Part shown: piece after piece, positions 11,758-22,660 of the stretch
How the letters are laid out: every line of letters begins with the position of its first letter
How positions within the stretch are numbered: the first letter of the stretch is position 1
DNA from: Prunus persica
Taxonomy: Eukaryota > Streptophyta > Magnoliopsida > Rosales > Rosaceae
Direction of reading: 5' to 3'
DNA: 64,000 nucleotides
Assembly: GCF_000346465.2 (NCBI RefSeq)
Contig: NC_034016.1
Span: 1,029,481-1,093,480, forward strand
Program-made: the position numbers and the translations under genes
The notes under the pieces: generated by a model
What the model saw: the letters and a program-made list of their open reading frames with translations, nothing else
The model's database searches: none
What the model was told of the DNA's origin: nothing

Positions 11758-12804
11758 GTATGTAATATTTTCTGAATTTTCAGAGTTTCGGCTGTTGAGT
11801 TTTGGATTGATGATAGGTTATGGTGCAGAGAGCTTACTCTCTCACAGCCTCACAGCTTGTTCAAAAGGAATAAGGACAAGTGGAATTTGTCTTGCAAAAT
11901 TTTACTCTACGCCATTCTCTCTGATTCTTCTCTGTTTTTATAAATATTATTTTGTTTTAAAATATTGGAATGAACGGTCTCGATCCATTGACATCTTTCA
12001 CGGGTGGACTGATACTCTTGGACGGTGGGGATTCGGATGATGGTGGATAAAGTTTGGAATCACATCTTTATGTCACCTCAAAAAGTTTTTTTAGTTTTGT
12101 TTTCCGTTGCTTGAGGCTCTTTTTTCCTTTTTCTCTTCCAAGTTTAATTTAAATTTATTTGCACTTGAATTTATTTGTTATTTTTTAATACAAGCGATAG
12201 TCTAAATTACAAGAGAATGAAGGTTTTTACACACACACTACCACGGTGCTATGGATATTCGAATTTGAAACTACTAGTCTACAAATCAATACCTTTTTTC
12301 AACTAGGCTACACTCTGTTGGCTTGAATCTTTTTGTTATTAATAGAGAAGAAGAAATTTGAATTCAGAATCTCTTTCAACATTCGGAAAATAAGTTATGT
12401 GCAATTGAATTGAGGTTCTTCAATTTTATCGAAATAATATTTATGAAGATACGCTTATAAGAAAGCTACGTCACTAAGATGGATTAACTATAATTGAATA
12501 TCAAATTCATCATAAATATATATACATATATATCAAATCGTAGTTGATAGAACTCAATTCCAATTGAAAAACTAAATTAGGTAATTAATGTGACTTATTC
12601 ATGTGTGGTTGGGTATGTGTAGCAATAGTTCATTGTACCCGGCTGAGACGTAAGCTGCAGTATTGATTCTCAGTCATTTTGTTTGCAGTAATTTGTACCA
12701 AGATGTGAGAATGCTTATCAACATCAACAATTAGGGACCAGCCTGGGTTGATTCGATTGCTATCTAGAAACATCCCCTCCTATCTCTTTTGCACCTGCAA
12801 GGTA

Positions 12805-12807
<3 letters not shown>

Positions 12808-12856
<49 letters not shown>
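12808..12856. repeat. (CT)n microsatellite in the ACR3-like leader region
   Basis: About 49 bp of CT immediately downstream of a candidate splice donor (GGTACTCC at 12801), so length variation could affect leader splicing. Confidence 0.95.
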
Positions 12857-12861
<5 letters not shown>

Positions 12862-13629
12862 TGCTTCGTTTTAACCATGATAGGACAAATCATTAGGTAC
12901 GTAATGATAGGAAAAGGTCTTAAGCTGAAGGCCCAACCTTGTGGGCCAACATACATCTTGAATACCACCACATTTGGTGGCCCACTTGATGACAAACCCG
13001 ACAAATACAACCGTATTATTGATTTTTTTAGAAGTTCTTTTAATTTGGTTTGCATATGTATATAACGCAAAAACAAAGAATGATGAAACATTCAAAATAT
13101 TAAGGGAGTGTTTGGTATCTTATTCAAATAGGGAACTCAAAAACTTTGATTTTTCTTTAAAACAAGGAGTTCTTAAATCTATTTTTAAGATTCAAAAACT
13201 TATTCGGTATGCAACTTGAAAACTGTTAATCTTAAAAATTTGAGAACTTATGGGTTGTTGAAAAAAAACTGAAAAAACTGTTTTTTTTTTAAATATAAAT
13301 AATTAGGGTGTTTTTTAGTTGTTCTTGAGTTTGAATTTTTAAAAATAGAGCTACCAAATAGGTTTTCTTTGTTTTGGATTCAAATTCTGTTTTTGAATTT
13401 AAAATGTTATATTCAAGTTCAATACCAAATAGGCCCTAAAAAATACTCTTATTAATGAAAATATTACAAATAAATTATTCATAAAATAAAGATAATGTAG
13501 TAAAAGGGACAATTTTTTATATTATACTTTTTTAAAATAAAAACAAAATCAGAAGATGGGTCATATTTTCATCGAACACAACTAAACCTACCTGCTAATT
13601 TACAAGTGATTAGAAAAGTTACCGTGTTT

Positions 13630-13772
13630 GGTATGTGTATATATCAAACCAGTAAGATCCACCATTCTAGTCAAATTTTCAAAATTCCAAAAATTTGGTC
13701 GAAATTGGAATTCCCACGACCCATCATGGGGTATAACTTGAACACCAAGATCATCGTCCCCGGAGATTGGTC
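13630..13772 (-). pseudogene. Fragment of an S-protein homologue (SPH) gene
   Basis: About 140 bp closely resembles the SPH gene at 20690-20850, in the same (-) orientation. Shared blocks include ATATATCAAACC, CCAAAAATTTGGTCGAAA and AACACCAAGATC. It lacks a 13-bp stretch present in the intact gene and has no start, signal peptide or stop, so it is a dead internal fragment. It lies in the leader intron region of the ACR3-like gene, antisense to it. Likely left by local duplication from the intact copy about 7 kb away. Confidence 0.8.
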
Positions 13773-14843
13773 ATTATGGTATAACATTAATGGTAAATTT
13801 CTGTTGAAAAAAATTCATTTTTCATGTATTGGTTATTTTGGACGCATGGAAGAAACGTATTGTTTTGGCAAGTAATGCTATTATGGAATGCTAATGTGGA
13901 TTTACCAGTAACACGCACACACACACACAAATACAATGCAAACTTTGGTAGCATAAGTTTTTTTTTTTCTTTCTCAAAAACAAAATTTGAATTTTTTTGT
14001 AATGACAAATCATTGTACAACGAGGCTTTGACATAGATGAAGAGGATATGGTCAAAATTGTGGTGATTACTTTCCATTTTGACATTATGCATTAGTGTTA
14101 CCATTAAGTTAAATAGAATGTAAGACTTACAAATTTACAAGTGATTTGCAAGTTATTACCATATTCTTTTTTGCCAATGCTACAAATGTGGCTTGAAGTT
14201 GAAGTCAAGAATTTTTCGAGGAATTACAAATCCTAACAACTAAGCGCCCATTTGATAATCATTTCAATTACAAATTCATTTTAACTAAGGGCCTGTTTGA
14301 TAACAACTAAGGGCCTGCTGGCCTGTTTATTTGAAATTTAACACTTTTTATGCAAACAAACAAAAAAAATACAAATATGCATTTTATGGTATCTGGGTTC
14401 TTTCCATTTTATCTTACCTTCTGAAAGGAGACGGACAAAACAGGAGAGGATCATTATGGTATAACATTAAAACCTTCACACTGTCTCTTCTGAATAAGTA
14501 ATATTGATTTTCAAGGGTTAGGTACTTTGGCTTGACAAAGGAAGATGTGCATGTCATGGCTTTTTTTCTTTTTTTTTTTCCAGAGAAGGACTTTTATTAA
14601 AGACGAACGCTTACCAATAAGAGATACAAAAATACAATGCGTAATGTATTTGCATATTTTAGCAATTCAATTGAAATGAGTATCACTATACAGGATACCT
14701 AAATTTGGTTATGTTTGCTTCACAAGTTTTTTTGCACGTGTATTCATGATTAGTGATGCTCATTTAAATTCTAACTTGGCAATGGCAGTCTGAATTCTTC
14801 TGTGTGACAGAACTTCGGGTTGATTGGAGAAGTTGTGACTTAA

Positions 14844-17800
14844 ATGGCTAGAGTTTGCTGGCCATACTTTGATCCTGAGTATGAGAACCTGAGCACAAGA
14901 ATCAATCCCCCAAGGTAATGTAGTCTCTGCATGAACAATTTAATCAAAAGTCTGTTTGTGTTTCACAGTTTCAGTTAGCTAGTGGTCCCGTTGTCATGAT
15001 TTTAGTAGGAATTTCATTGTTAATAGATTAGAATGTGTTGCGAATATGAAATCGTTCGTCGCGCTTTTGTAAACTTTGCATTTCAATATATAAAATGTTG
15101 GGTCTATACTCAATTCATTGCCAATTAGTTTTAGGTTGGATACTCAAACTGTAGTGCTCTGATACCATCAGCGCTTAGCATTTTCCGGTGCTAATAAGTG
15201 GTGATGAAATGCTGAGACTAATGAGCACATTTGTTTACATTGTATATATATCATCTTCTAGTTATTTCACATCTCTACATAAATTTTTTGCAGGGTATCC
15301 ATAGACAACTCTAGCTGCAGTGACTGTACTCTAGTCAAGGTGATTTTAACTTATAACCATAAGACTTGCTGTTGACACCTGGTTCTTGCAATGAATCATG
15401 GCATGGTACTTTAAATTAGTTTCCTGGTTTTCACACAAAGAGTTAACTTCAAGAATTATACAATGCCACTAGCTATTTGCCTGTCTTGTATGGAAAAATT
15501 GCTTTCTCTAATTAATACCTGGTTGCAGAATGAAATTTAGAGGCAAATTTAACTTGAAACAGAACATATGCCTTCGAACTCCTGCTGAAAAACCGTCCAC
15601 AGACAGGATTTAATTTGCTTCATTTTCATGTTACATTCAGTGAACATATATTCCAGCCATCATGTTGAAATTGGTGTGGGGGGGTATGAAATGTATGTGT
15701 AGGTCGATAGTGTCAACAAACCCGGAATTCTGCTTGAAGTCGTGCAAATCTTGACAGACCTTGACCTCATAATCACCAAAGCCTACATCTCCTCTGATGG
15801 CGGATGGTTCATGGACGGTATGTAACTTTTTGTTTAATAAGTATTGTTTTTTTTTTCTTGTTAGTTATTCTCCTCTCTGGAAAGAAAGTAATTGCCATTT
15901 GAAATCTGCAGTTCTTGACTTAAACTCTTTAACAAATAAGAATTTGATTATCCCATATCTCTCTCTCAATGTGAATCAAATTAATATGACTGTTTCTTTG
16001 ATAAACAGTATTTCATGTCACGGATCAACAAGGAAAAAAACTTGCAGACAGCAAAACCATTGACTACATAGAGAAGGTATGCACCTTGGTGGTTCTTTTT
16101 TGTTTTGTTTTTTTGGTGAAACCCTTGATGCTTCTTTCTTGCCACATGCATTTCTGTGCATGTATGAAATTTACAGCAATCACCTGTATGAAAATCCCCT
16201 TTATCCCAACGTGGATTTAATAATTTTCGTTACTAGAAAATGCAGAGGCTTGTAAAACCTTGCATTAAGGGTTTGTTTCATGTGATCATATTAAGAGCAA
16301 TTGTTGTCTATGATTTGTGACATGCATAGGCTTTAGGACCAAAGGGCCATATCACAGATGTACTGAAGGCCTGGCCAGGAAAACGGGTTGGAGTGCACTC
16401 TGTTGGTGATCACACAGCCATTGAGCTCATTGGCAGAGACCGGCCAGGCCTCTTATCCGAGATCTCTGCTGTCCTTGCCAATCTTCACTTTAATGTAGTT
16501 GCTGCTGAAGTATGGACACACAATAGAAGAATAGCCTGCGTTGTGTATGTCAACGATAATTCTACATGCCAACCTGTGGATGATCCAAACAGATTATCTA
16601 CTATGGAAGAGCAACTCAAGAACATCCTGCGTGGGTGTGAGGATGATGAGAAAGTTGGTCGTACAAGCTTCTCTATGGGGTTCACCCATGTTGATAGGCG
16701 GCTACACCAGATGTTGTTTGCTGATAGGGATTATGAGGGTGGTGGACTAGCAAATGAAGTTGATGACTATCCTCCCTGCTTCCAACCGAAGATCACGATT
16801 GAGCGTTGTGAAGAAAAAGGATACTCAGTGGTCAGCGTCCGGTGCAAAGACCGCGCAAAGCTCATGTTTGATATTGTATGCACACTCACAGATATGCAAT
16901 ATGTTGTTTTCCATGCCACCATTTCATCTGATGGACCGTACGCATCACAGGTATATGCATTTCATGCTCGTCTGCAAGTTCTCCAAATTAAGTTTCTCCA
17001 GCAGATCATTTTTAAGCGGTTGCTTTTCTGTTTTCTTGAAATTATTCTCTGGATTATGAAAAGGAAATATTCTTTCATACAGACTACATCTATGATATAC
17101 TTGTATGTTAATGCAGAAGCTCATTAATTGTTACTATAATGTGCCCATCTGTGATGATCAATGAAGTCTGGTCACACCAACGTAATCTGGTATCTTGAGT
17201 TTCTAGACTAAACTCTGATGCTAAGTCTCGAATTCATTAGTTTTCTATTGGAATCAGTACTGGTGTGTTGTCTCCCAATAGATATAGGAAACCCGTTGAA
17301 TTCCCATGTCTTAAATCTCCTTGAAGATTTGATTAAAGTACTTGAACTGATGCATATAGTTAATTGCAGGAGTATTTTATTCGTCACATGGATGGTTGCA
17401 CCCTTGATACTGAAGGAGAGAAGGAAAGGGTTATCAAATGTATTGACGCTGCAATTCGGAGACGAGTAAGCGAGGTTAGTGAAAAATATGTCCACATTTA
17501 ACGCTCATTTTAGCTTTGTTAATAGGATAAGTACAATTTACAAGTAATGTTAAAAAAAACTTCTGTAAACAGAACAGCTCATTGACTACTAAAACTTTTG
17601 TAAATTTACCACTAGTCAGGATTATATATTTGTAAACATTAATGGATAGCGAATACAACAAAGACATGCTTTCTTGACCGTTTTAAAGGTATCAAATTAC
17701 CATGAAATTCAGGATCTAAGGCTAGAGCTATGTGCAAAGGATAGAGTAGGCTTGCTATCTGAAGTTACAAGGATCCTGAGGGAGAATGGGTTGTCAGTAA

Positions 17801-18033
17801 CAAGAGCAGGCGTCACAACTATTGGGGAGCAAGCAATGAATGTCTTTTATGTTAGAGATTCTTCAGGCAATCCAGTGGACATAAAGACGATCGAAGCACT
17901 TCGTAAAGAAATCGGGCACACAACGATGTTCAATGTGAAGAAAGTACCAACAAGTTCTAAGGCACCTGAGACGAAGGGATGGGGCAAGACAAGCTTCTTC
18001 TTTGGGAACTTGTTAGAGAGGTTCTTGGCTTGA
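14844..18033 (+). CDS. ACR3: ACT-domain repeat protein, ACR3-like
   Basis: Seven coding exons, all with GT..AG borders and matching phases: 14844-14914, 15294-15339, 15703-15817, 16009-16076, 16330-16950, 17370-17474 and 17713-18033. They give 448 residues, the usual ACR length. Four ACT domains are visible: about residues 38-105 ([15 protein letters not shown]), 123-200 ([17 protein letters not shown]), 257-330 ([19 protein letters not shown]) and 344-420 ([20 protein letters not shown]). The N-terminus [16 protein letters not shown] and the C-terminal [15 protein letters not shown] are typical of ACR3 and its close paralogues. ACT domains bind small ligands such as amino acids; plant ACR proteins are proposed regulators or sensors, with no catalytic domain. 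The last exon could instead start 24 bp upstream (17689), which also keeps frame; I chose 17713 because it gives the family spacing. Confidence 0.93.
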
Positions 18034-19968
18034 CATGATGTCCATATGAATGTAAAAGGTACATTAAAAATGTATAGAAGAATAAATGTGTTCAGTAAGT
18101 TATCCGAACACAGTTTCTGCATTTGTACACTTTGTATAATATGCATGCTTGTAACTTGTAACTTTTGGTCTTTGCACAACGCCTTTCGTTTTTCACTTCT
18201 TTTTGACATTTTGATTGTACTCCTCCTCATCACTATTATGACGTACAAACATTTAGCTTTCTTAATTTCTTGTGTTAGGCAACTACTCTGTTCAACCACA
18301 AAAACTTAAGCTAATGTATAACAAGTTGGCGCCCTTCCTCATATACATCTCATTCTCCATATATAGGCATAACTTCACCAAACACCTTACAATTATTATT
18401 ATTATTATTATTTTTAGTACAAGCAATTGGAAGAGGGGGGTTTACATATGGATGATATGGAAGAGTTCAACCAACGAGTCTGACCAAAATATACCGATAC
18501 AACTAACATACTCTAGACAATAACCCACCTATTTTATTACATTTAAATCAAACCCAATTTTGAATTGGATGCCAAAGTGTTCATATATTATGACATATTT
18601 ACAAATCATGCCATCAACCCCTCTTTGTTGCTGGACATTTTTTTCCTTAAAAAAATCCCTTAAATTTAGGATTTCAATAATGTTTTTAACTAGGCATTCA
18701 AAGTGGTTTCTATTTTTTTTTAAATCCATCAATTTCCTGTAGGAGTCCCAATTTGAACCCGTGCATTAATTAGGGTTGACTATTTCTCTTTTTTCTCTTT
18801 GATAGTTGTGACATAGCATATGTGTAACAATTTTTGTACACTTAATATATCCAACATATCTAGGTACATTATAATTTTCCAATATACGTAGATAGGTACA
18901 TTATTTAATATACAAAAATATAATTATATTATTTATAAGAAAAAATAGGTTCATTATTGAATATGGTCCATTATAAGCAAATATAGGTAAATAGGTACAT
19001 TATTTAGTATACAGTAGGTACATTATTTATAAGAAAAAATAAGTGTACAAAATATTTGCAGGTAAAAATAGGTATACAAAATATTTGTAGGTTCATTATT
19101 GAAACCATAACAATAGGTACATTATTTATAAGAAAAAATAGGTATATAAAATATTTTAATGTTCCTAAAACAAATTAATTTCAAATCCATAACAATTATT
19201 AAATTTGAATTTTGATTAAATAAAAGGAAATAACAAACCAATTAATATGAAATTGAAACAAAATATGATCAGGTTGTCATATTTGGAAAAACATACCAAG
19301 TTTTAATTATATATTTTGTTTACAAAATATAACCAATCATAGTGTAAAAAAAAAACATAATAGGAATATTAGAACCAATCAATTTCAAAAATATACGACA
19401 CTAATTACACACCAAGTTTTAATTATATATAAAATAAATAAATAAAACTCACCTTATGCAAAATTGAAACACCATTATGACATTGAATAGTAAACAATTT
19501 GTTGGAAAGAAAAAAAAAGGTTAAAATACAATTAGGGTATTTTGGGAATTGAAAAAATATAACATTTATTATGTTAGACTTGATTAGGTAATTTACTTAG
19601 GTGGATCCTAATTATCGAGTTTTACTTATAAAAATTGGGTTTAATTTATAGAAAAATAAAAAGATGGGCTGTGGTAAGAAAAAATGAATTTAAAGGGGAA
19701 AACCCAAATTTACTATTGATGGGGTTTCAAAAAAAGGGAACGTACTAGGTGATTCAAAGGTTAACAGTATTCAAGGTGTCTGCTCTAGACCTTGGAAAAT
19801 TGCTACTCCTCTGGAGAATATTCATATGCTTAGTCGATATTGTGAGATCATTCATTATCAACATGTTTTTAGAGAGGTGTGTGCAAGTTTTTCCTGCTCT
19901 ACTCTTTGGATGTTTTAGGTGGTGGTGTTTGTAGATGCATTTCTCTGTAGGTTTTCTACTATTTTGTA

Positions 19969-20000
<32 letters not shown>

Positions 20001-20585
20001 GAGGAACAAAAATAGGAGAAAGAAAAAGAAAAAAGAGAAAAGAAGAGAGTTGGGCATATGAAGCGGAAGAGAGGGAGAGGGGAGAGGGAGAAGGAGAGAT
20101 TGAGGCACGGGCTGGCTTAGAGAGAGGAGGAGAAAATCTTCTTTTTATGTTTTTGTCTTGGGTGATGAAACTGGACTGAAAATGAATAATGGGCTGGACA
20201 ACTTCAATTTTTTAAGGAGGGTTAGGCTAGGCTACCTAGGCATGGGAAGATATCTTAAAATTTGGATCGGGCTTCAGTCCTACTTAGACAGAATTAAGCC
20301 CGTGCCTGGTCGTCATGAATTAGGCGAGTGTCTCTACACATACAAGCTCAGTCGTGGTTCTAACTGAATTGCATAATTAATTAGAAGAAGAGGATTGTGA
20401 AGAAATATCCAAAGAAAACTAATAATGCTTAACATTAATGTGGCTCCCATTAATCTTATTTTCAAAGAAACAAAGAGACATTTCTTTTAAAAGGCTAATA
20501 GATTTTCTCTATTCTCCCAAGAGGAAAAAACTATTATTCATCAGCAAGGAGAGTAACAGGAATAATACATTAATAATCACTATAA
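18034..20585. other. Intergenic, with degenerate AT-rich repeats
   Basis: The first 150-250 bp are probably the 3' UTR of the ACR3-like gene. Beyond it no gene is supported. Between about 18860 and 19165 variants of AGGTACATTATTTATAAGAA recur at least four times. An (ATA)n run sits at 19976-20000. Confidence 0.6.
18862..19165. repeat. Degenerate tandem repeat
   Basis: Recurring blocks of the form AGGTACATTATTTATAAGAA followed by AAATAGG and ATACAAAATATTT, at least four partial copies with point changes and insertions. Family not identified. Confidence 0.6.
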
Positions 20586-20999
20586 TTATGGATTCCAAGG
20601 ATAGCACTTGTCTACCGCATGAGGCACCCCTTCAACTTTCCTGCATGCACCATTCGGTATTATGAGCCAGTCACAGTTCTTCACGCAGTAAGGTTTGTCT
20701 CTCAGTTGAATGTATATATCAAACCAATAAGATCCGCCATTCCAATCAAATTTGCAAAAATATTGTGTAGAATTCCAAAAATTTGGTCGAAACTGGAATT
20801 CCCATGATCCATCAGGGGGTATTACGTGAACACCAAGATCGTCATCCTTGGATTTACAATGAACCGTAAGGTCGACGCCTAAACGCAAATAGTTGATGAT
20901 GTTGACATGAGTTACAGGATTGACGACCGCTGCATAACATGTAGTTCTTAGAATCAGAAGAAATGTTAGCACCACCACAGTTCTAAAAGGGACAGCCAT
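20586..20999 (-). CDS. S-protein homologue (SPH), secreted small protein
   Basis: Intact single-exon gene of 137 residues, the normal size for the plant self-incompatibility S1 (SPH) family. The start at 20999 is chosen because it opens a clear signal peptide (MAVPFRTVVVLTFLLILRTT, cleavage near CYA); an upstream in-frame ATG at 21074 would add 25 non-secretory residues. The mature part has the family core: VHVIPPDGSWEFQFRPNFW, then STQYFCKFDW and YWFDIYI. Six cysteines are visible after the signal. In Papaver a member of this family (PrsS) is the stigma ligand of self-incompatibility; most other SPH members are secreted proteins of unknown role, so I do not infer mating function. A TATA-like GGTATATATAAG lies about 50 bp upstream. 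Confidence 0.9.
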   Translation of the reverse strand: MAVPFRTVVVLTFLLILRTTCYAAVVNPVTHVNIINYLRLGVDLTVHCKSKDDDLGVHVIPPDGSWEFQFRPNFWNSTQYFCKFDWNGGSYWFDIYIQLRDKPYCVKNCDWLIIPNGACRKVEGVPHAVDKCYPWNP

Positions 21000-21048
21000 G
21001 CTTGCTTGTTTGTATGTTTTAGTGTATGAACGAAGGGAAAACGTGCTT

Positions 21049-21060
21049 CTTATATATACC
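21049..21060 (-). promoter_or_regulatory. TATA box of the SPH gene
   Basis: On the minus strand the sequence reads GGTATATATAAG, 50-61 bp before the chosen SPH start codon, implying a very short leader and supporting the start at 20999. Confidence 0.6.
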
Positions 21061-21258
21061 TTAAACAGAGTCAAATATGTCTAGTTTTGTATTTTATAGA
21101 AACATGACCCTTTCCTTTTATGTTCAAATTCCTTAAAGCACAATTCTTAGGCAAGGGAAAAGGAGACTAACAAGAGAGGGAGAGAGTTTAGGTTCTACAT
21201 ATTTTATTTCTGTCCGATGATTGTATTCAATTGGAATTTTAAAAGATAATTTCGAGAT

Positions 21259-21338
21259 AAATAAGTTCCTTGGATTTTAAAAAGTTATTTAGGAATGTAA
21301 ATAAGTTCCTTGGATTTTAAAAAGCTATTTAGGAATGT
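21259..21338. repeat. 40-bp tandem duplication
   Basis: Two adjacent 40-bp copies containing ATAAGTTCCTTGGATTTTAA, differing at one base (AAAGTTATTT against AAAGCTATTT). Confidence 0.9.
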
Positions 21339-21553
21339 AATTTCTTATAGGATTTTATTTATGGATTTCTTTAATCATGATTTTTTTACTTTTGAATTTT
21401 AAAAGATTTTATAAGAATTGAAAGGACCACATGGATTTACATCTAGGCCTTGGCTAATTAGCTCACAATGCATGTGTGACACCTACTTTTCTCATTTGGA
21501 ATCTTTTCGAAAAGAGAATGGAAAAAGTTTAATGAGATTGTTTGGACCATAAA

Positions 21554-22660
21554 TGAAAAGTGGCCCATTAAGGCCACCTCCAGCACAAGGGCCTAACCTG
21601 GGCAAAAGGCAGCCTCAGGCCCTAAACCCGTCTCCAGTGCGCAAGGTCCAATCCGAGCAAGGTGTGGGACCTACCAGCCTGAGCAAGCCCATGAGCAAGA
21701 ATCGAATGGGCTGTTGGCCGAAGGCTGCTGACTTCAGCCGCGACATCACGACTGACGCCAATGCTGACATAAACCAACGGGGAAGAAGCCACACGGCGCT
21801 TCCCGGATGCTCCGATCAATTTTTTTTTTTCCAGAAATCCAACGGACCAAAAAAATTCTGAATTTTTTCCCTATAAATACCTAACAATATTATTCCCTTT
21901 CCATACCAAATCTTCATACAAATTCTTCTCCTTCCAAAATTTTTCTACTACTTTTCATTTGTATCAAAAAACAAATGGCATCTTCCATCGAAGCCGGAGG
22001 CACATGGACAACTCAGTAAGATATTGTGTTGTGTGAGTGTTGGGTGAAAGTTGGTCATTGCCCGATCACAGGCAATGAGATGAAGTTCTCTCATAAGTGG
22101 AGAAAAATTCATAGATAATTTTGTGAAAGATCGGATTCACCTCGGACGGAAATAGCCTTGGTTAGTAGGTTGAGAATTTTGAATAAAGAGTTTGGGAAAT
22201 GGAGAGATGCGTTGGCAAAAACGAGGGACAACATTCGAAGCGGTCAAAATCTTGCCGACAAGATAAAATATTTATAAATGCCATTTTATTCAATTTAATG
22301 TCACTTTTTTTCTTGTTGCATATTCTTTTATATATATATATAAATATTTTCTTGCATTTCCAATTTGTTTATATTTTCTTGCATTTCAATTTTTTTTAAA
22401 AATAGATTATGCAAGCACAAATGTGGTTCGGTGCCATGGGCCAAGGCAAAAAAGGTTTCATGAATCATCAATGTTGAGACGTTGTGAAGAATTGTTCGAG
22501 ATTCAAAACTATTTCTACTGGTCCGACGGTTGTGTTGAATGAGACGTCGCTCCACAATTCATCGACAACCGATTCGCCATTGGACTCCCCAATGGAGAGA
22601 TTGGATCAATCAAGGAGATTTAATGAAAATCAAATCCCTAAGTTATGGTGATATCCCTAT
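21554..22660 (+). pseudogene. PIF/Harbinger-type ORF1 (SANT/NAM-associated) relic
   Basis: A broken transposon accessory gene. From the ATG at 21975 the frame reads MASSIEAGGTWTTQ, then a nonsense codon. The same frame then continues with a Myb/SANT-like region (DIVLCECWVKVGHCPITGNE and KWRKIH), a second nonsense codon, and LNKEFGKWRDALAKTRDNI. After an intron-like AT-rich gap it resumes at about 22406 with AQMWFGAMGQGKKGFMNHQC, which ends at a third nonsense codon. The layout matches the ORF1 protein of plant PIF/Harbinger elements. GGCCACCTCCAGCAC near 21577, preceded by TTAA, may be the 5' terminus with a TAA target. No DDE transposase and no right terminus were found. Confidence 0.7.

Noticed and set aside
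11747..12040. 97-residue frame on + in the ACR3-like leader
   Set aside because: Overlaps a probable leader exon and intron; no domain, composition like intron.
20586..20999. Evidence of a self-incompatibility locus
   Set aside because: SPH genes are numerous in eudicots and no S-locus F-box or S-RNase gene is present in the window.
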